Notes: a model not told the origin generated them from the letters alone. A stretch of 50,067 nucleotides of DNA from Chitinophagaceae bacterium (GCA_022841365.1 JALHRP010000026.1:1-50067); one strand, 5' to 3'. Shown: positions 19,225-28,033, counted from the first letter of the stretch. Translations and numbers: made by a program.

Positions 19225-19659
19225 TCAGTCAGTAAAACTAAACCCTTCTGCTTTAGGCAGCTTTGCAATGATTGTTGCTGCAATAGCCGGCACTGCCAAT
19301 TTTCGTTTCATCACATCCATCCATGCAAGATCTGCATGAATAATTGCTGCAACAGAACCATCCGTTTTCTTCAGCTCATGTGTAACACTCCATCTTGATC
19401 CGTCTTTTCTGCATTTGGTGAGCAACAGATTTACTGCAATGATTTCACCTGCATTGATTTCCCTTTTAAAAACACACTCTTCTCTAAACAGGATGGGGCC
19501 AATCTTCAATTCTTTCATTACATCCAATGTAAAGCCATTCTCAATTAAAAAACTCATACGGGTATGTGCCCCCAGTTCATAATACTTTGAATGCATCACA
19601 TGCTGGTTGGCATCTACATCAGCCCAGCGCAGTTCAAATGTTTTAATAAATTCACTCAT
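19225..19659 (-). CDS. Acyl-CoA thioesterase, 4HBT hotdog family
   Basis: 144 residues. The opening LRWADVDANQHVMHSKYYEL is the 4-hydroxybenzoyl-CoA-thioesterase motif with the catalytic aspartate and the conserved NxHVxxxxY pattern. The remainder (REECVFKREINAGEIIAVN, AAIIHADLAWMD) fits the hotdog fold. The acyl-CoA substrate cannot be read from sequence. It lies downstream of the phosphorylase-like gene but is separated from it by a terminator and has its own -7-like element. Confidence 0.88.
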   Translation of the reverse strand: MSEFIKTFELRWADVDANQHVMHSKYYELGAHTRMSFLIENGFTLDVMKELKIGPILFREECVFKREINAGEIIAVNLLLTKCRKDGSRWSVTHELKKTDGSVAAIIHADLAWMDVMKRKLAVPAIAATIIAKLPKAEGFSFTD

Positions 19660-19663
19660 ACAC

Positions 19664-19671
19664 TAAAATTA
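19664..19671 (-). promoter_or_regulatory. -7-like element TAATTTTA before the thioesterase gene
   Basis: On the minus strand it matches TAnnTTTG at 7 of 8 positions and ends 4 bases before the ATG at 19659, directly after the T run of the upstream terminator. Confidence 0.45.
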
Positions 19672-19672
19672 A

Positions 19673-19704
19673 ATAAAAAACCCCGGCTGAAATACCGGGG
19701 TTTG
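19673..19704 (-). terminator. Terminator of the alpha-glucan-phosphorylase-like gene
   Basis: Stem AAACCCCGG / CCGGGG(TTT) with an AT-rich loop; on the minus strand it is followed by a T-rich tract. It lies 16 bases past the stop at 19720. Confidence 0.85.
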
Positions 19705-19719
19705 AGCTATAGAATCAGT

Positions 19720-21378
19720 TTACTTTTTATTGTACAACAACTTGTAATATTCATCTGCCATGCGGTTACTGTCGAACTGAAAACGAACATCTTTCATTCC
19801 GTTTTGAGTAATCTGCCGCCACACGGAATAGTTATCATAATACAATGGCAGAATTTGTTTTTCCAGAATTTCATACATCTGATCCAGATCGTACTGATCC
19901 TGCTCCTGTACATGTACCGCACTGTAATCAATTGGCGGAACAATAAAACTGTTGTTTCCGTGATTTGCAAATTCACAAATCCATCCATCAAATGTGCTGA
20001 AGTTAACAGCACCATTCATAGCTGCCGTCATACCACTGGTACCGCTTGCTTCACGTGGTACACGTGGATTGTTTAACCACACATCTGATGCCTGTTTTAA
20101 CCGCTTGCTTAATGCCAGCTCGTAACCGGTGCATACAGCAATGTTTTTATAATTCTTGCTCAGGTGAACAAGATGATTAAAATCGCTGATGGCAGGATAA
20201 TCAACCGGATAAGGTTTACCGGCCCAGATAATCTGCACCGGATATTTTTTATTGCTGAGTAATGCATTGAACCGGTCGAGATCCCTTGTAATTAACTCTG
20301 CTCTTTTGTACCCTGCAAAACGGCGTGCCCATACAATGGTGAGTACTTCCGGATCAAACAACTTACCTGTCTGATCGGCAACAATATCAAAAGCACGCTT
20401 CTTTAAATATTTTTTACGGTCATCAAAACGCTCTTCATTGTTTTCATCCATTGCAAAATACAATTGCTTATCGGCCCAGTAGCGCCAGTTTTGTGCATTG
20501 GTAATACTGGTGATGGGTGCTATGTTTTCGTAATGACTCCACATTTTTCTGCTCACCTCTCCGTGCAATGCACTTACACCGTTTGAGATGCGTGCAAAAC
20601 GCAGAGCCGCCAATGAATGATTAAACTGATCGTCATAAATACCTGTGAGCTTTCTCACTTCATCTAAAGGCACACCGCAGAAATAACTCATTTTTTCGCA
20701 CAGAAAAATATCATGCTTTTCATTCCCTGCTTCTTCGGGTGTGTGTGTGGTAAACACCAACCGCTTTTTCACTTCTTCAACACTTTCAAATTTTTTATAG
20801 AGATAAAATGCAGAAGAGATGGCATGTGCTTCGTTTAAGTGATACACATCGGGTTTAAATCCTAACTCATCAATCAGTTTTGCACCCCCAACACCCAGTA
20901 AAATAAACTGAGCCACTTTGGTTGCAACGTTTGCATCATACAAACGGTGTGAGATGGTTTGTGAAACATAATCGTTCTCGGGCACATCGGTACTTAACAG
21001 AAACATCGGCGCACTTTTAAATGTTTCCGGATTTAAATACCATGCTTTTACCCAAACCGGATGTTCATGAATATTAATCTGGAATTTGATGCCTGTATCT
21101 TCTAAAAAATTATAAATTTTTTCATTCCACTGCACCTGCAGTGTCTGATCCTGATTGCGTGCCTGATCATAATAACCGTACTTCCATAAAATACCAATGC
21201 CGATCAGATTTTGTTTCAGTTCATATGCACTGCGCATGTGAGAGCCGGCTAAAAATCCAAGACCGCCACTGTAAATTTTTAATGGTTGATGGATGGCGAA
21301 CTCCATGGAGAAGTAAGCAACCTTTTTAGAATAATCATTTTCTGCCTGGTAAGGAACTTTAAAATTGTTAAACGTCAT
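19720..21378 (-). CDS. Alpha-glucan phosphorylase-like glycosyltransferase (short form), PLP lysine replaced by threonine
   Basis: 552 residues, the size of the short alpha-glucan phosphorylase group, not the 800-residue GlgP. Family motifs include VAYFSMEFAIHQPLKIYSGGLGFLAGSH near the start, DVYHLNEAHA, VFTTHTPEEAGNEKHD, TIVWARRFAGYKRAELI and IIWAGKPYP. The C-terminal motif reads EASGTSGMTAAMNGAVN: in classical phosphorylases the residue after GxM is the lysine that binds pyridoxal phosphate, and here it is threonine (ACG). Either this branch does not use PLP and works as a nucleotide-sugar transferase or it is otherwise altered. The likely area is glycogen or alpha-glucan metabolism, but no other glg gene is nearby. 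Confidence 0.85.
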   Translation of the reverse strand: MTFNNFKVPYQAENDYSKKVAYFSMEFAIHQPLKIYSGGLGFLAGSHMRSAYELKQNLIGIGILWKYGYYDQARNQDQTLQVQWNEKIYNFLEDTGIKFQINIHEHPVWVKAWYLNPETFKSAPMFLLSTDVPENDYVSQTISHRLYDANVATKVAQFILLGVGGAKLIDELGFKPDVYHLNEAHAISSAFYLYKKFESVEEVKKRLVFTTHTPEEAGNEKHDIFLCEKMSYFCGVPLDEVRKLTGIYDDQFNHSLAALRFARISNGVSALHGEVSRKMWSHYENIAPITSITNAQNWRYWADKQLYFAMDENNEERFDDRKKYLKKRAFDIVADQTGKLFDPEVLTIVWARRFAGYKRAELITRDLDRFNALLSNKKYPVQIIWAGKPYPVDYPAISDFNHLVHLSKNYKNIAVCTGYELALSKRLKQASDVWLNNPRVPREASGTSGMTAAMNGAVNFSTFDGWICEFANHGNNSFIVPPIDYSAVHVQEQDQYDLDQMYEILEKQILPLYYDNYSVWRQITQNGMKDVRFQFDSNRMADEYYKLLYNKK

Positions 21379-21462
21379 AATACAGTGTTAGTTTGCTAAA
21401 GGGGTCGCAATATAAAGGGAAAATCTTAAACAGGATTTTTTTGGGGGAGCGGTTTATACACA

Positions 21463-21855
21463 TCAAAGGTTTGGAATTACTGCTGTTACTTCAATTTCAA
21501 TGAGCAAACGGGAATCAATGAGCGCCGAAACTTCAACCATTGTAGATGCAGGTTTTATTTCTCTGAACACCTCGCCGTGGGCTTTCCCTGCTTCTTCCCA
21601 CTTTGAAATATCGGTAATGTACATTCTTGTACGTACCACATCGTTGAGCGATGAGCCTGCTTCTGTAAGCGCTTTGTTTATTTTTTGAAAGATAAAACGG
21701 GTTTGTTCATAAACACTTCCTTCTCCAATCAGCTCATCGCCATTAACTGCCGTTGTACCGGCTACCTCTATCACATTACCAATACGCACTGCTCTTGAAT
21801 AGCCCACAATCTCCTCCCATGGAGAGCCGGAACTGATATTTTGACGGTTGCTCAT
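21463..21855 (-). CDS. RidA/YjgF family protein
   Basis: 130 residues. The conserved arginine is in DVVRTRMYITDISKW, and other family segments are RAVRIGNVIEVAGTTAVNGDEL and STMVEVSALIDSRLLIEIEVTAV. RidA enzymes deaminate reactive enamine/imine intermediates, but this subgroup is larger than enteric RidA and may have a different substrate. The start codon overlaps the stop of the upstream lipoprotein gene by 4 bases (ATGA), so translation is probably coupled. Confidence 0.88.
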   Translation of the reverse strand: MSNRQNISSGSPWEEIVGYSRAVRIGNVIEVAGTTAVNGDELIGEGSVYEQTRFIFQKINKALTEAGSSLNDVVRTRMYITDISKWEEAGKAHGEVFREIKPASTMVEVSALIDSRLLIEIEVTAVIPNL

Positions 21856-22820
21856 CGTTTCTTTTTTGTTGTTTGTTTTGCAGGTGCAGGCTCTCTCTTT
21901 CGTGGATAAGTTCCCTCAAAAAAACAGGTAATACCCCGGTAAGATCCGCAGCCATTCTGTTCCTTTATTGTTACAGCCGCATTTGAAAATATAAACTCAA
22001 TTACACAGTCGCTGTTGCTGTCTCTGAAAACAGCCTTTGTTTTGCTCACCCATTCTGCATCACCTTTTACTTCGCCAACACACTCGCCGTTTTGTTTACT
22101 GAAGTGTACAAAAAACCTGATTGTTTTTGATGTTGCAGCATCTCTCACAGAAACCAGGTTCTTTTTATCACTGCTGTAATCAGCAGAGTATTTATTTTTC
22201 CGTGGAAGAGTATCAATGGGGTTGCCCATAATTTCATCGCTCAAATCTTCGGTGCTGTTAGTCATGGCCATAATAAACTTTCCCTCCTCATCAATATAAT
22301 ATATAGACTCGTTGGTCCACATTTCACCGGTTGCTGTTTTACGTTCCTGTATAAAGGAGATGTTGAATTTATTGTCTATCCTGCAGTATTTCGACCCGGC
22401 TCCTTTTGGCAAATAGTTGTTTACATCAACCGTACTTAAAAAAACTGCTTTCTTATTAAAATAAAACAACTGTGCATTGTTCAGTTTTCCCTGTCTGGAT
22501 TTGATTAAAACATAATGACCATCTTTTTCATCTGTTATCTTTCCTATAAGGTATAGTTTAAGCAGTTTGGTTTTAGGATATAGTTGCTGAAAAACCGAAT
22601 CGGGGATGAAGGTTTGAAATGATTTGAGATTGATGAGTGCAGAGTCAGACTCTTTTTTATTCAGCAGCTCATCATTAATCAGCACCGGAAATGTGAGGGG
22701 TGTTGCAAGATTGATAAATTCTGCTGTACTGAGATCTTCATCTGTAATTGTCTTCGGTTTATCACCGGTACACCCGGCAATAAAAACAATGAACAGCAAA
22801 GCCAGCCATTTGATATGCAT
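21852..22820 (-). CDS. Hypothetical lipoprotein
   Basis: 322 residues. The N-terminus MHIKWLALLFIVFIAGC is a clear lipoprotein signal with lipobox FIAGC at about residues 13-17. No family was recognised in the mature protein, which ends in a very basic tail (KREPAPAKQTTKKKR). The segment GCGSYRGITCFFEGTYPRKR near the C-terminus looks like a small cysteine-containing beta-sandwich seen in other envelope lipoproteins. It overlaps RidA by 4 bases and is probably co-transcribed with it. A TACTTTTA element lies upstream in the short region shared with the divergent mntR-like gene. Confidence 0.75.
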   Translation of the reverse strand: MHIKWLALLFIVFIAGCTGDKPKTITDEDLSTAEFINLATPLTFPVLINDELLNKKESDSALINLKSFQTFIPDSVFQQLYPKTKLLKLYLIGKITDEKDGHYVLIKSRQGKLNNAQLFYFNKKAVFLSTVDVNNYLPKGAGSKYCRIDNKFNISFIQERKTATGEMWTNESIYYIDEEGKFIMAMTNSTEDLSDEIMGNPIDTLPRKNKYSADYSSDKKNLVSVRDAATSKTIRFFVHFSKQNGECVGEVKGDAEWVSKTKAVFRDSNSDCVIEFIFSNAAVTIKEQNGCGSYRGITCFFEGTYPRKREPAPAKQTTKKKR

Positions 22821-22911
22821 ATGGAAGTTTTAAGAATAGACTTTAAAAGTAAAGTTTTTGTGCGGAACAGGACAAAGCAGAAAAATTATGCCGGAATGAG
22901 ATTATTTTTTT

Positions 22912-22919
22912 TAGATTTG
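22912..22919 (+). promoter_or_regulatory. -7 element TAGATTTG before the MntR-like gene
   Basis: Perfect TAnnTTTG match, 23 bases before the ATG at 22943, so this transcript should have a short leader. The AT-rich leader may also hold the regulator's own operator. Confidence 0.5.
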
Positions 22920-22942
22920 CCTAAATTATAATTTCATATCTA

Positions 22943-23602
22943 ATGAATTTTTCGATTGCAGAAGAAAATTACATTAAAGCCATTTGGCGGTTACAGCAAG
23001 CCGACAGCAATGTGACCACCAACGAATTATCCGCTGAGCTGCAAACAAAACCTGCTTCCGTAACAGATATGCTCAAGCGGCTGAAAGAAAAAAAAATACT
23101 GAACTACGAGCCGTACTATGGAGTAAAATTAAATGCAGATGGAAAAAAGATTGCCTTAGGCATCATCCGTCGCCATCGTTTATGGGAATATTTTTTGGTG
23201 GAGAAGCTGAAGTTTGAATGGGACGCAGTACACGTTATTGCTGAAGAACTGGAGCATGTAAGCAGTCCGGAATTGGTTGAGCGTCTGGATCATTTCCTGG
23301 GTTTTCCAAAAGCCGATCCGCATGGCGATCCCATACCCGACAGCAGCGGAAGAATGGAAACCTCCAAACACATCAGTCTCCATCAGTTAAAAGAACAACA
23401 ACCTGCAATAGTGAGTGGTGTAAACGATCAGAGCAGCGGACTGCCTGAGATACTAAGACAAAAAAAAATCAGCATCGGTACAAAGGTTGAAATTAAACAA
23501 CGCTTTTTATTCGACGGATCGATTGAAATAAAAATCCGAAATCAACCACTGATTACACTCAGTGAACAATTAGCAAAGAATATTTATGTAACTCCGTTAT
23601 AA
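22943..23602 (+). CDS. DtxR/MntR-family metal-dependent transcriptional regulator
   Basis: 219 residues. The winged helix-turn-helix (about 1-62) contains NFSIAEENYIKAIWRLQ, LSAELQTKPASVTDMLKRLK and GRRHRLWEYFL-type metal-binding and dimerisation helices follow (IIRRHRLWEYFLVEKL, HVIAEELEHVSSPELVERLDHFLG). A C-terminal FeoA/SH3-like domain (about 145-219) is present, as in long DtxR relatives. It should bind Mn2+ or Fe2+ and repress uptake when metal is plentiful. The gene directly precedes an Nramp transporter on the same strand with 88 bases between, which strongly suggests that transporter is its target. Confidence 0.92.
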   Translation: MNFSIAEENYIKAIWRLQQADSNVTTNELSAELQTKPASVTDMLKRLKEKKILNYEPYYGVKLNADGKKIALGIIRRHRLWEYFLVEKLKFEWDAVHVIAEELEHVSSPELVERLDHFLGFPKADPHGDPIPDSSGRMETSKHISLHQLKEQQPAIVSGVNDQSSGLPEILRQKKISIGTKVEIKQRFLFDGSIEIKIRNQPLITLSEQLAKNIYVTPL

Positions 23603-23603
23603 A

Positions 23604-23636
23604 GCAGAAATAAATGATAGAATGAATTTATTCTGC
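23604..23636. promoter_or_regulatory. Imperfect inverted repeat between the regulator and the Nramp gene
   Basis: Arms GCAGAAATAAAT and ATTTATTCTGC around a short centre, starting 2 bases after the regulator stop. It could be an operator for the MntR-like protein or an attenuating hairpin; it lacks a T tract. Confidence 0.4.
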
Positions 23637-23690
23637 AACGTGTAAAGGTCTTTGAACAGCAACACGGTTACAAAGTGCAAAAACAAACAA

Positions 23691-25571
23691 ATGAAAGTAC
23701 AACATACAGATACCTCACTGAGCGAAGTACACGACTCTGTAGATACCACCAAACCGCAAAAAGGTTGGCGACGTATTTTGGCCTATGCCGGTCCGGCATA
23801 TCTGGTAAGTGTTGGTTATATGGATCCGGGTAACTGGGCCACCGATTTACAGGGCGGTGCAAAATTCGGCTATCAGTTAATCTGGGTATTGCTGATGAGT
23901 AATCTCATGGCGTTGCTGCTGCAGAGTTTAAGTGCAAGGTTAGGCATTGTTCGCCGCAGAGATTTAGCACAGGCCAACCGTGAAGTATATCCTCCGTTGG
24001 TGAATTTTTGTTTGTACATCCTTGCAGAAATTGCCATCGCAGCCTGTGATCTTGCAGAAGTGATTGGTATGGCACTGGGTATTTATCTGCTCACCGGTTT
24101 ACCATTAATATGGGGAGTAGGAATTACGGTCTTTGATACCTTATTATTGTTATGGCTGCAGAACTATGGCATACGCAAGTTGGAAGCATTTATTATTGCA
24201 CTGGTGGTGATTATAGGATGTTCATTTCTTATTGAAATCATTATTGCCAAACCCTCTTTGCCGGAGGTGGCAATAGGTTTTATACCTACAGCATTAACAA
24301 ACGAGGCTTTATATATTGCTGTTGGTATTATTGGTGCAACGGTAATGCCACATAATTTATACCTCCACTCTGCATTGGTGCAAACCAGAAAAATAGGAGA
24401 AGATAAACAAAGCATCAAGCGAGCATTGAAATTTAATTTTATTGACAGCACCATTGCTCTCAATGCTGCATTTTTTGTGAATGCAGCAATTTTAGTATTG
24501 GCTGCCACTGTATTTTTTAAAACAGGAAATACACAGGTAGCAAGAATTGAAGATGCACATCAGTTGCTGTCGCCATTGCTGGGTACAAAGCTTGCGCCTG
24601 TTCTTTTCGCCATTGCATTAATTGCAGCCGGGCAAAGCAGCACCATTACCGGTACGCTTGCGGGGCAAATTGTAATGGAAGGCTATTTACGTTTACGCAT
24701 CAACCCTTTACTACGCCGTTTACTCACAAGATTAATTGCAATTGTACCGGCAGTAATTGTAATACTGGTTTATGGAGAGGAGAAGGTTGATGATCTGCTG
24801 GTGTTTAGCCAGGTGATTTTAAGTTTACAACTGGGCTTTGCAGTTATACCTCTTATACATTTTGTAAGCGATAAAAATACAATGGGCGAGTTTGCAATTA
24901 AAACATGGGTTAAAATTGCAGCCTGGCTCATTGCAGCCATTCTTGTTTTTTTAAATGTGCGGTTGGTGGTGCAGGAAGTTGCAGCGCTGTATAATGAAGA
25001 AGGAATGTTGTTCTGGAAAATAATGATCCCCATCATTGCACTTGGTTTTTTATGGTTGTTTTTAATGATGACCTTGCTGCCGCTTGTACGTAAACAATTA
25101 CGGAAAGACAGTCATAAAATGCACAGCGATGTTCCTGCACTGGCCAATCTTTCTGTGCCAAACATCAAACATATTGCTGTAGCACTTGATTTTTCTGAAA
25201 ACGATGAAAAGCTGATTGCCTATGCACTCAATCAGGGAAGAACAGAAGCTACATATACATTGCTGCACATTGTAGAAACAGCACCGGCAAGACTGTTGGG
25301 CGATAACAGTGATGATGACGAAACCCGAAAAGACAGAGAACGGCTTGCGTACTATGCAGCAACGTTAGTTCAAAAAGGTTATCAGGTATCAACTGCATTG
25401 GGTTATAACAACCGTATAAAAGAAATTGTACGCATTGTAAAAGAAACCAACTGTGATCTGCTGGTGATGGGTGCACACCGGCACAAAGGGCTGAAAGATT
25501 ATGTGTTTGGAGAAACCATTGAAGCTGTGCGTCATGAACTGGACATACCTGTCTTAATTGTAAATGTATAA
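23691..25571 (+). CDS. mntH: Nramp-family divalent metal transporter fused to a C-terminal universal stress protein domain
   Basis: 626 residues from the ATG at 23691, preferred over an upstream TTG. The N-terminal part (about 35-455) has around 11 membrane segments and the Nramp hallmarks DPGNWATD in the first helix and MPHNLYLHS in the sixth, the residues that coordinate Mn2+ or Fe2+ in a proton-coupled importer. Residues about 485-626 form a UspA domain with a likely nucleotide-binding loop (LLVMGAHRHKGLKDYVFGETIEAVRHELDIPVLIV). Nramp-UspA fusions occur in Bacteroidota; the role of the stress domain is unknown but may couple transport to ATP or stress state. It follows the MntR-like gene and ends at a terminator. 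Confidence 0.94.
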   Translation: MKVQHTDTSLSEVHDSVDTTKPQKGWRRILAYAGPAYLVSVGYMDPGNWATDLQGGAKFGYQLIWVLLMSNLMALLLQSLSARLGIVRRRDLAQANREVYPPLVNFCLYILAEIAIAACDLAEVIGMALGIYLLTGLPLIWGVGITVFDTLLLLWLQNYGIRKLEAFIIALVVIIGCSFLIEIIIAKPSLPEVAIGFIPTALTNEALYIAVGIIGATVMPHNLYLHSALVQTRKIGEDKQSIKRALKFNFIDSTIALNAAFFVNAAILVLAATVFFKTGNTQVARIEDAHQLLSPLLGTKLAPVLFAIALIAAGQSSTITGTLAGQIVMEGYLRLRINPLLRRLLTRLIAIVPAVIVILVYGEEKVDDLLVFSQVILSLQLGFAVIPLIHFVSDKNTMGEFAIKTWVKIAAWLIAAILVFLNVRLVVQEVAALYNEEGMLFWKIMIPIIALGFLWLFLMMTLLPLVRKQLRKDSHKMHSDVPALANLSVPNIKHIAVALDFSENDEKLIAYALNQGRTEATYTLLHIVETAPARLLGDNSDDDETRKDRERLAYYAATLVQKGYQVSTALGYNNRIKEIVRIVKETNCDLLVMGAHRHKGLKDYVFGETIEAVRHELDIPVLIVNV

Positions 25572-25586
25572 GATAAGTAAACAAAG

Positions 25587-25615
25587 AAGGCCCGTTCAGT
25601 TGAACGGGCCTTTTG
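25587..25615. terminator. Bidirectional terminator after mntH
   Basis: Perfect 12-base stem AAGGCCCGTTCA / TGAACGGGCCTT with a 2-base loop, then TT. Confidence 0.9.
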
Positions 25616-25635
25616 TAAACTCCTGAGATTTCTGT

Positions 25636-26097
25636 TTACAAATGTTTATTACGTCCCTTACCCTTTGAATTTGATTTTACAGGTGCACCTTTTTTGCCTG
25701 AGTAATGAACTTGCTTTGGCCCTTTACCGTTTTTAATTACGGCCTGGCGACCATTGTATCCCTTGTACTTTGCATACTGCACTTTATGTTTTGAATAACG
25801 CAAATAGGGCCTTGGCTCATTGATCACCACTTTATAACCGCTGTATAAATTATACGTTCTATAACGGTAAGGCAATGAATTTGCATAAATCCAGTTACCA
25901 TTGTTTAAATAAATAAACTGTCTGCGAGGTACATAATAATACGCACCTACATCGGGCAGATAATAATATTCTACATAATCGTAACCAACAGGGCCCCACG
26001 CCGGTTGCAATCCGATGTTCACATTAATTTGAGCTTTTGTTTCATTTATATATGCAGTGCCCGATACAAGCAACAGCATTAACACTACTTTTTTCAT
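25636..26097 (-). CDS. Hypothetical secreted Tyr-rich basic protein
   Basis: 153 residues with a signal peptide to about residue 22 (ending ETKA). The first half of the mature part is rich in tyrosine and aromatic residues (GYDYVEYYYLPDVGAYYYVPRRQFIYLNNGNWIYA); the second half is strongly basic (KHKVQYAKYKGYNGRQAV to SNSKGKGRNKHL). Proteins of this type are common and uncharacterised in Bacteroidota; a cell-wall or matrix association is possible but only inferred. It is convergent with mntH. Confidence 0.72.
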   Translation of the reverse strand: MKKVVLMLLLVSGTAYINETKAQINVNIGLQPAWGPVGYDYVEYYYLPDVGAYYYVPRRQFIYLNNGNWIYANSLPYRYRTYNLYSGYKVVINEPRPYLRYSKHKVQYAKYKGYNGRQAVIKNGKGPKQVHYSGKKGAPVKSNSKGKGRNKHL

Positions 26098-26299
26098 ACG
26101 TTTCTATTTTTGGTTGAATGATCAGCCGCTTTTTTTGCAGAATGTACATTTACGATTTCTTGCGCAAAAGCGGTTTACAGCCTGTCATTTTTCAAAGTCA
26201 ATGCCAAATTTTGCTCTTCCCTCATTTTTTTACTTTAACAATCTGATTTTCAGCGAATAAAAATATACAACCTGTTTTCATGTATAAGCCTTAAAAGTA

Positions 26300-26323
26300 A
26301 ACGGCCTCCTGATGGAGGCCGTT
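26300..26323 (-). terminator. Terminator after the porin-family gene
   Basis: Perfect 10-base stem AACGGCCTCC / GGAGGCCGTT with a 4-base loop, 24 bases past the minus-strand stop at 26347, followed on that strand by a T-rich tract. Confidence 0.85.
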
Positions 26324-26346
26324 ACATGTATAGATAACTGTAAGTT

Positions 26347-26934
26347 TTAAAAAGCAAATCCTACACCCAACTGAAAGCCGGTAGTGGTCCATTTTTCCTG
26401 ATCGCTGATGTCGCTGATATTGCTGAGGCCAATGGCATAACGTCCGTAAGCTCTTACACGTAATATGTTTACCTGTGCACCTATGAGCATAGATAAGTCC
26501 CCTTTCTTAAATGCATCCTGTCCGTTCTGCAGCATGTTTCTGTTTTTATCAATCAATATTCCAAACTGCGGACCAGCCTGCAGCGTTAATATTTTTACAG
26601 GTTTGTAAGAAAGCAGAAGAGGAATACTCAGGTAGTTTAACTGCGGATCAGAAAAATTCTGCTGATCAATATTCTGATAGATGGCTTTAAAACCTGAAAC
26701 TGTATCGGCATTGATCTGGTTGTACAATACCTCTGCCTGGATACCGAATTTTTTGCCCAATCCTATTTCAGTAAACACACCCGCATGATAACCCAATGTG
26801 TAAGAGTCGCTGTAACCTTTGCCTTCAATTTTGCCAACATTGGCGCCGAGTTTAGGACCAAACTTAAAACTCTGTGCATACGAAGCAGCAGAGAAAACAA
26901 GTGCAACAAGAAGAAGAGCGCTATACTTTTTCAT
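26347..26934 (-). CDS. Outer-membrane beta-barrel protein, porin-like (OMP_b-brl_2 type)
   Basis: 195 residues with a signal peptide ending ASYAQ (about residue 20). The mature part has the typical small barrel layout FKFGPKLGANVGKIEG, YTLGYHAGVFTEIGLGKKFGIQAEVLYNQI, LNYLSIPLLLSYKPVKILTLQAGPQFGILI and a C-terminal strand FQLGVGFAF. This pattern matches the widespread Bacteroidota family of eight-stranded barrels (PorT-like/OMP_b-brl_2). The cargo or role is unknown. Confidence 0.88.
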   Translation of the reverse strand: MKKYSALLLVALVFSAASYAQSFKFGPKLGANVGKIEGKGYSDSYTLGYHAGVFTEIGLGKKFGIQAEVLYNQINADTVSGFKAIYQNIDQQNFSDPQLNYLSIPLLLSYKPVKILTLQAGPQFGILIDKNRNMLQNGQDAFKKGDLSMLIGAQVNILRVRAYGRYAIGLSNISDISDQEKWTTTGFQLGVGFAF

Positions 26935-27028
26935 ACATATGATTTTAGTTGTTTCAATAACGGCTAATTAAGTGCCAATGATTTTTTACCGCTGGTAAAA
27001 ATATGTTAAGACGATAAACAACGCAAAA

Positions 27029-28033
27029 TTAAAACATGAATCCCGTTTGCAGTGTAAAGAGGGTGCTGAACTTATAATCGCTGCTCAACAAATAATAATC
27101 AAAATAAATTTGCGGGTTGATATAAAACTTGCGGATATACCAGGCAACATCGAGCTGCATACCCAGCGATTGAAATTTGAATTGCTCGTTTTGCGAATCT
27201 GTTTCAGAATAAGCCCTGCTGCGGCCGGGTACAAAACGTTGGCGGATGGTTCCTTTTGAATTAACCATCACCGAATTTTTAGTACCAATCAACATCACCG
27301 TTGCCTGTGCAGAAAAATAATCTTTCTTACCAAATCCCCCCCAGTCTAACTCATACTTGAGATAGGGAATAAATGAAAAGGAACGAACCCTTACAGATGA
27401 AGTATCATTCACAAAAAAATAAAACGTCACTGAATCAGGACGCACCGGCAATTTAATCCGTTGCGAATCCAGGTAAGAAAGGGTTTCTCTGTAACGCCCG
27501 CCGGAGTAGCCTGTCATTGCTCCGCCTCTCCAACGTTTATTACCCCCTTCAGCATAAAACAAAAAATCATTATCGTATGGTGAACTGCTGTTTACAAATT
27601 CTTTTTTACCTGCAAAACGTGTATAAGATAATCCGTAAGCATAGTTTTCTTTTCTGATCTGGTCATAAGAAAAACTAAGTGCATGTTGAAGCAACTGTGC
27701 TTTTTTTTCTTCCAGTAAAATAAAACTGCTGTAAGAAAAACTCAACCCGCTTTTGTGATAGTAAGCAAGATTTGGAGTAAGGCTGATATTGCTGCTGTAT
27801 TGCTGTGCATTTAACGCCACATTTTTTACACTGAACTGTGTGTTTCCCACTCCTGCCCCGATTAAAAAATAAGTCTTCGGCTGCACAAGCGAATCGTACA
27901 ACTTTAAAAAATCATCTAACTCTTTTTCAATGGAGTCTTTATTAATGGGGATGGAATCAACAACCGTTTCCTGTGCAAATGAGGAACCGGCAAGCAACAA
28001 GGCCAGGAAGAGTTGAATAAGTGGTTTAGGCAT
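27029..28033 (-). CDS. Outer-membrane beta-barrel-like secreted protein
   Basis: 334 residues from the ATG at 28033, which gives a clean signal peptide (MPKPLIQLFLALLLAGSSFAQ); an ATG 30 bases upstream would add a non-signal extension and was not used. The mature sequence is made of alternating strands (YFLIGAGVGNTQFSVKN, LSFSYSSFILLEEKKA, YAYGLSYTRFAGKKEF, YISPQIYFDYYLLSS-like) and ends FTLQTGFMF with the C-terminal aromatic residue of outer-membrane proteins. A DUF4421-type family is possible but I am not certain. Function unknown. Confidence 0.78.
   Translation of the reverse strand: MPKPLIQLFLALLLAGSSFAQETVVDSIPINKDSIEKELDDFLKLYDSLVQPKTYFLIGAGVGNTQFSVKNVALNAQQYSSNISLTPNLAYYHKSGLSFSYSSFILLEEKKAQLLQHALSFSYDQIRKENYAYGLSYTRFAGKKEFVNSSSPYDNDFLFYAEGGNKRWRGGAMTGYSGGRYRETLSYLDSQRIKLPVRPDSVTFYFFVNDTSSVRVRSFSFIPYLKYELDWGGFGKKDYFSAQATVMLIGTKNSVMVNSKGTIRQRFVPGRSRAYSETDSQNEQFKFQSLGMQLDVAWYIRKFYINPQIYFDYYLLSSDYKFSTLFTLQTGFMF

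Noticed and set aside
20050-20070. CACGTG-containing stretch considered as a parS site
   Set aside because: It lies inside the phosphorylase-like coding region and does not match the palindromic parS consensus.
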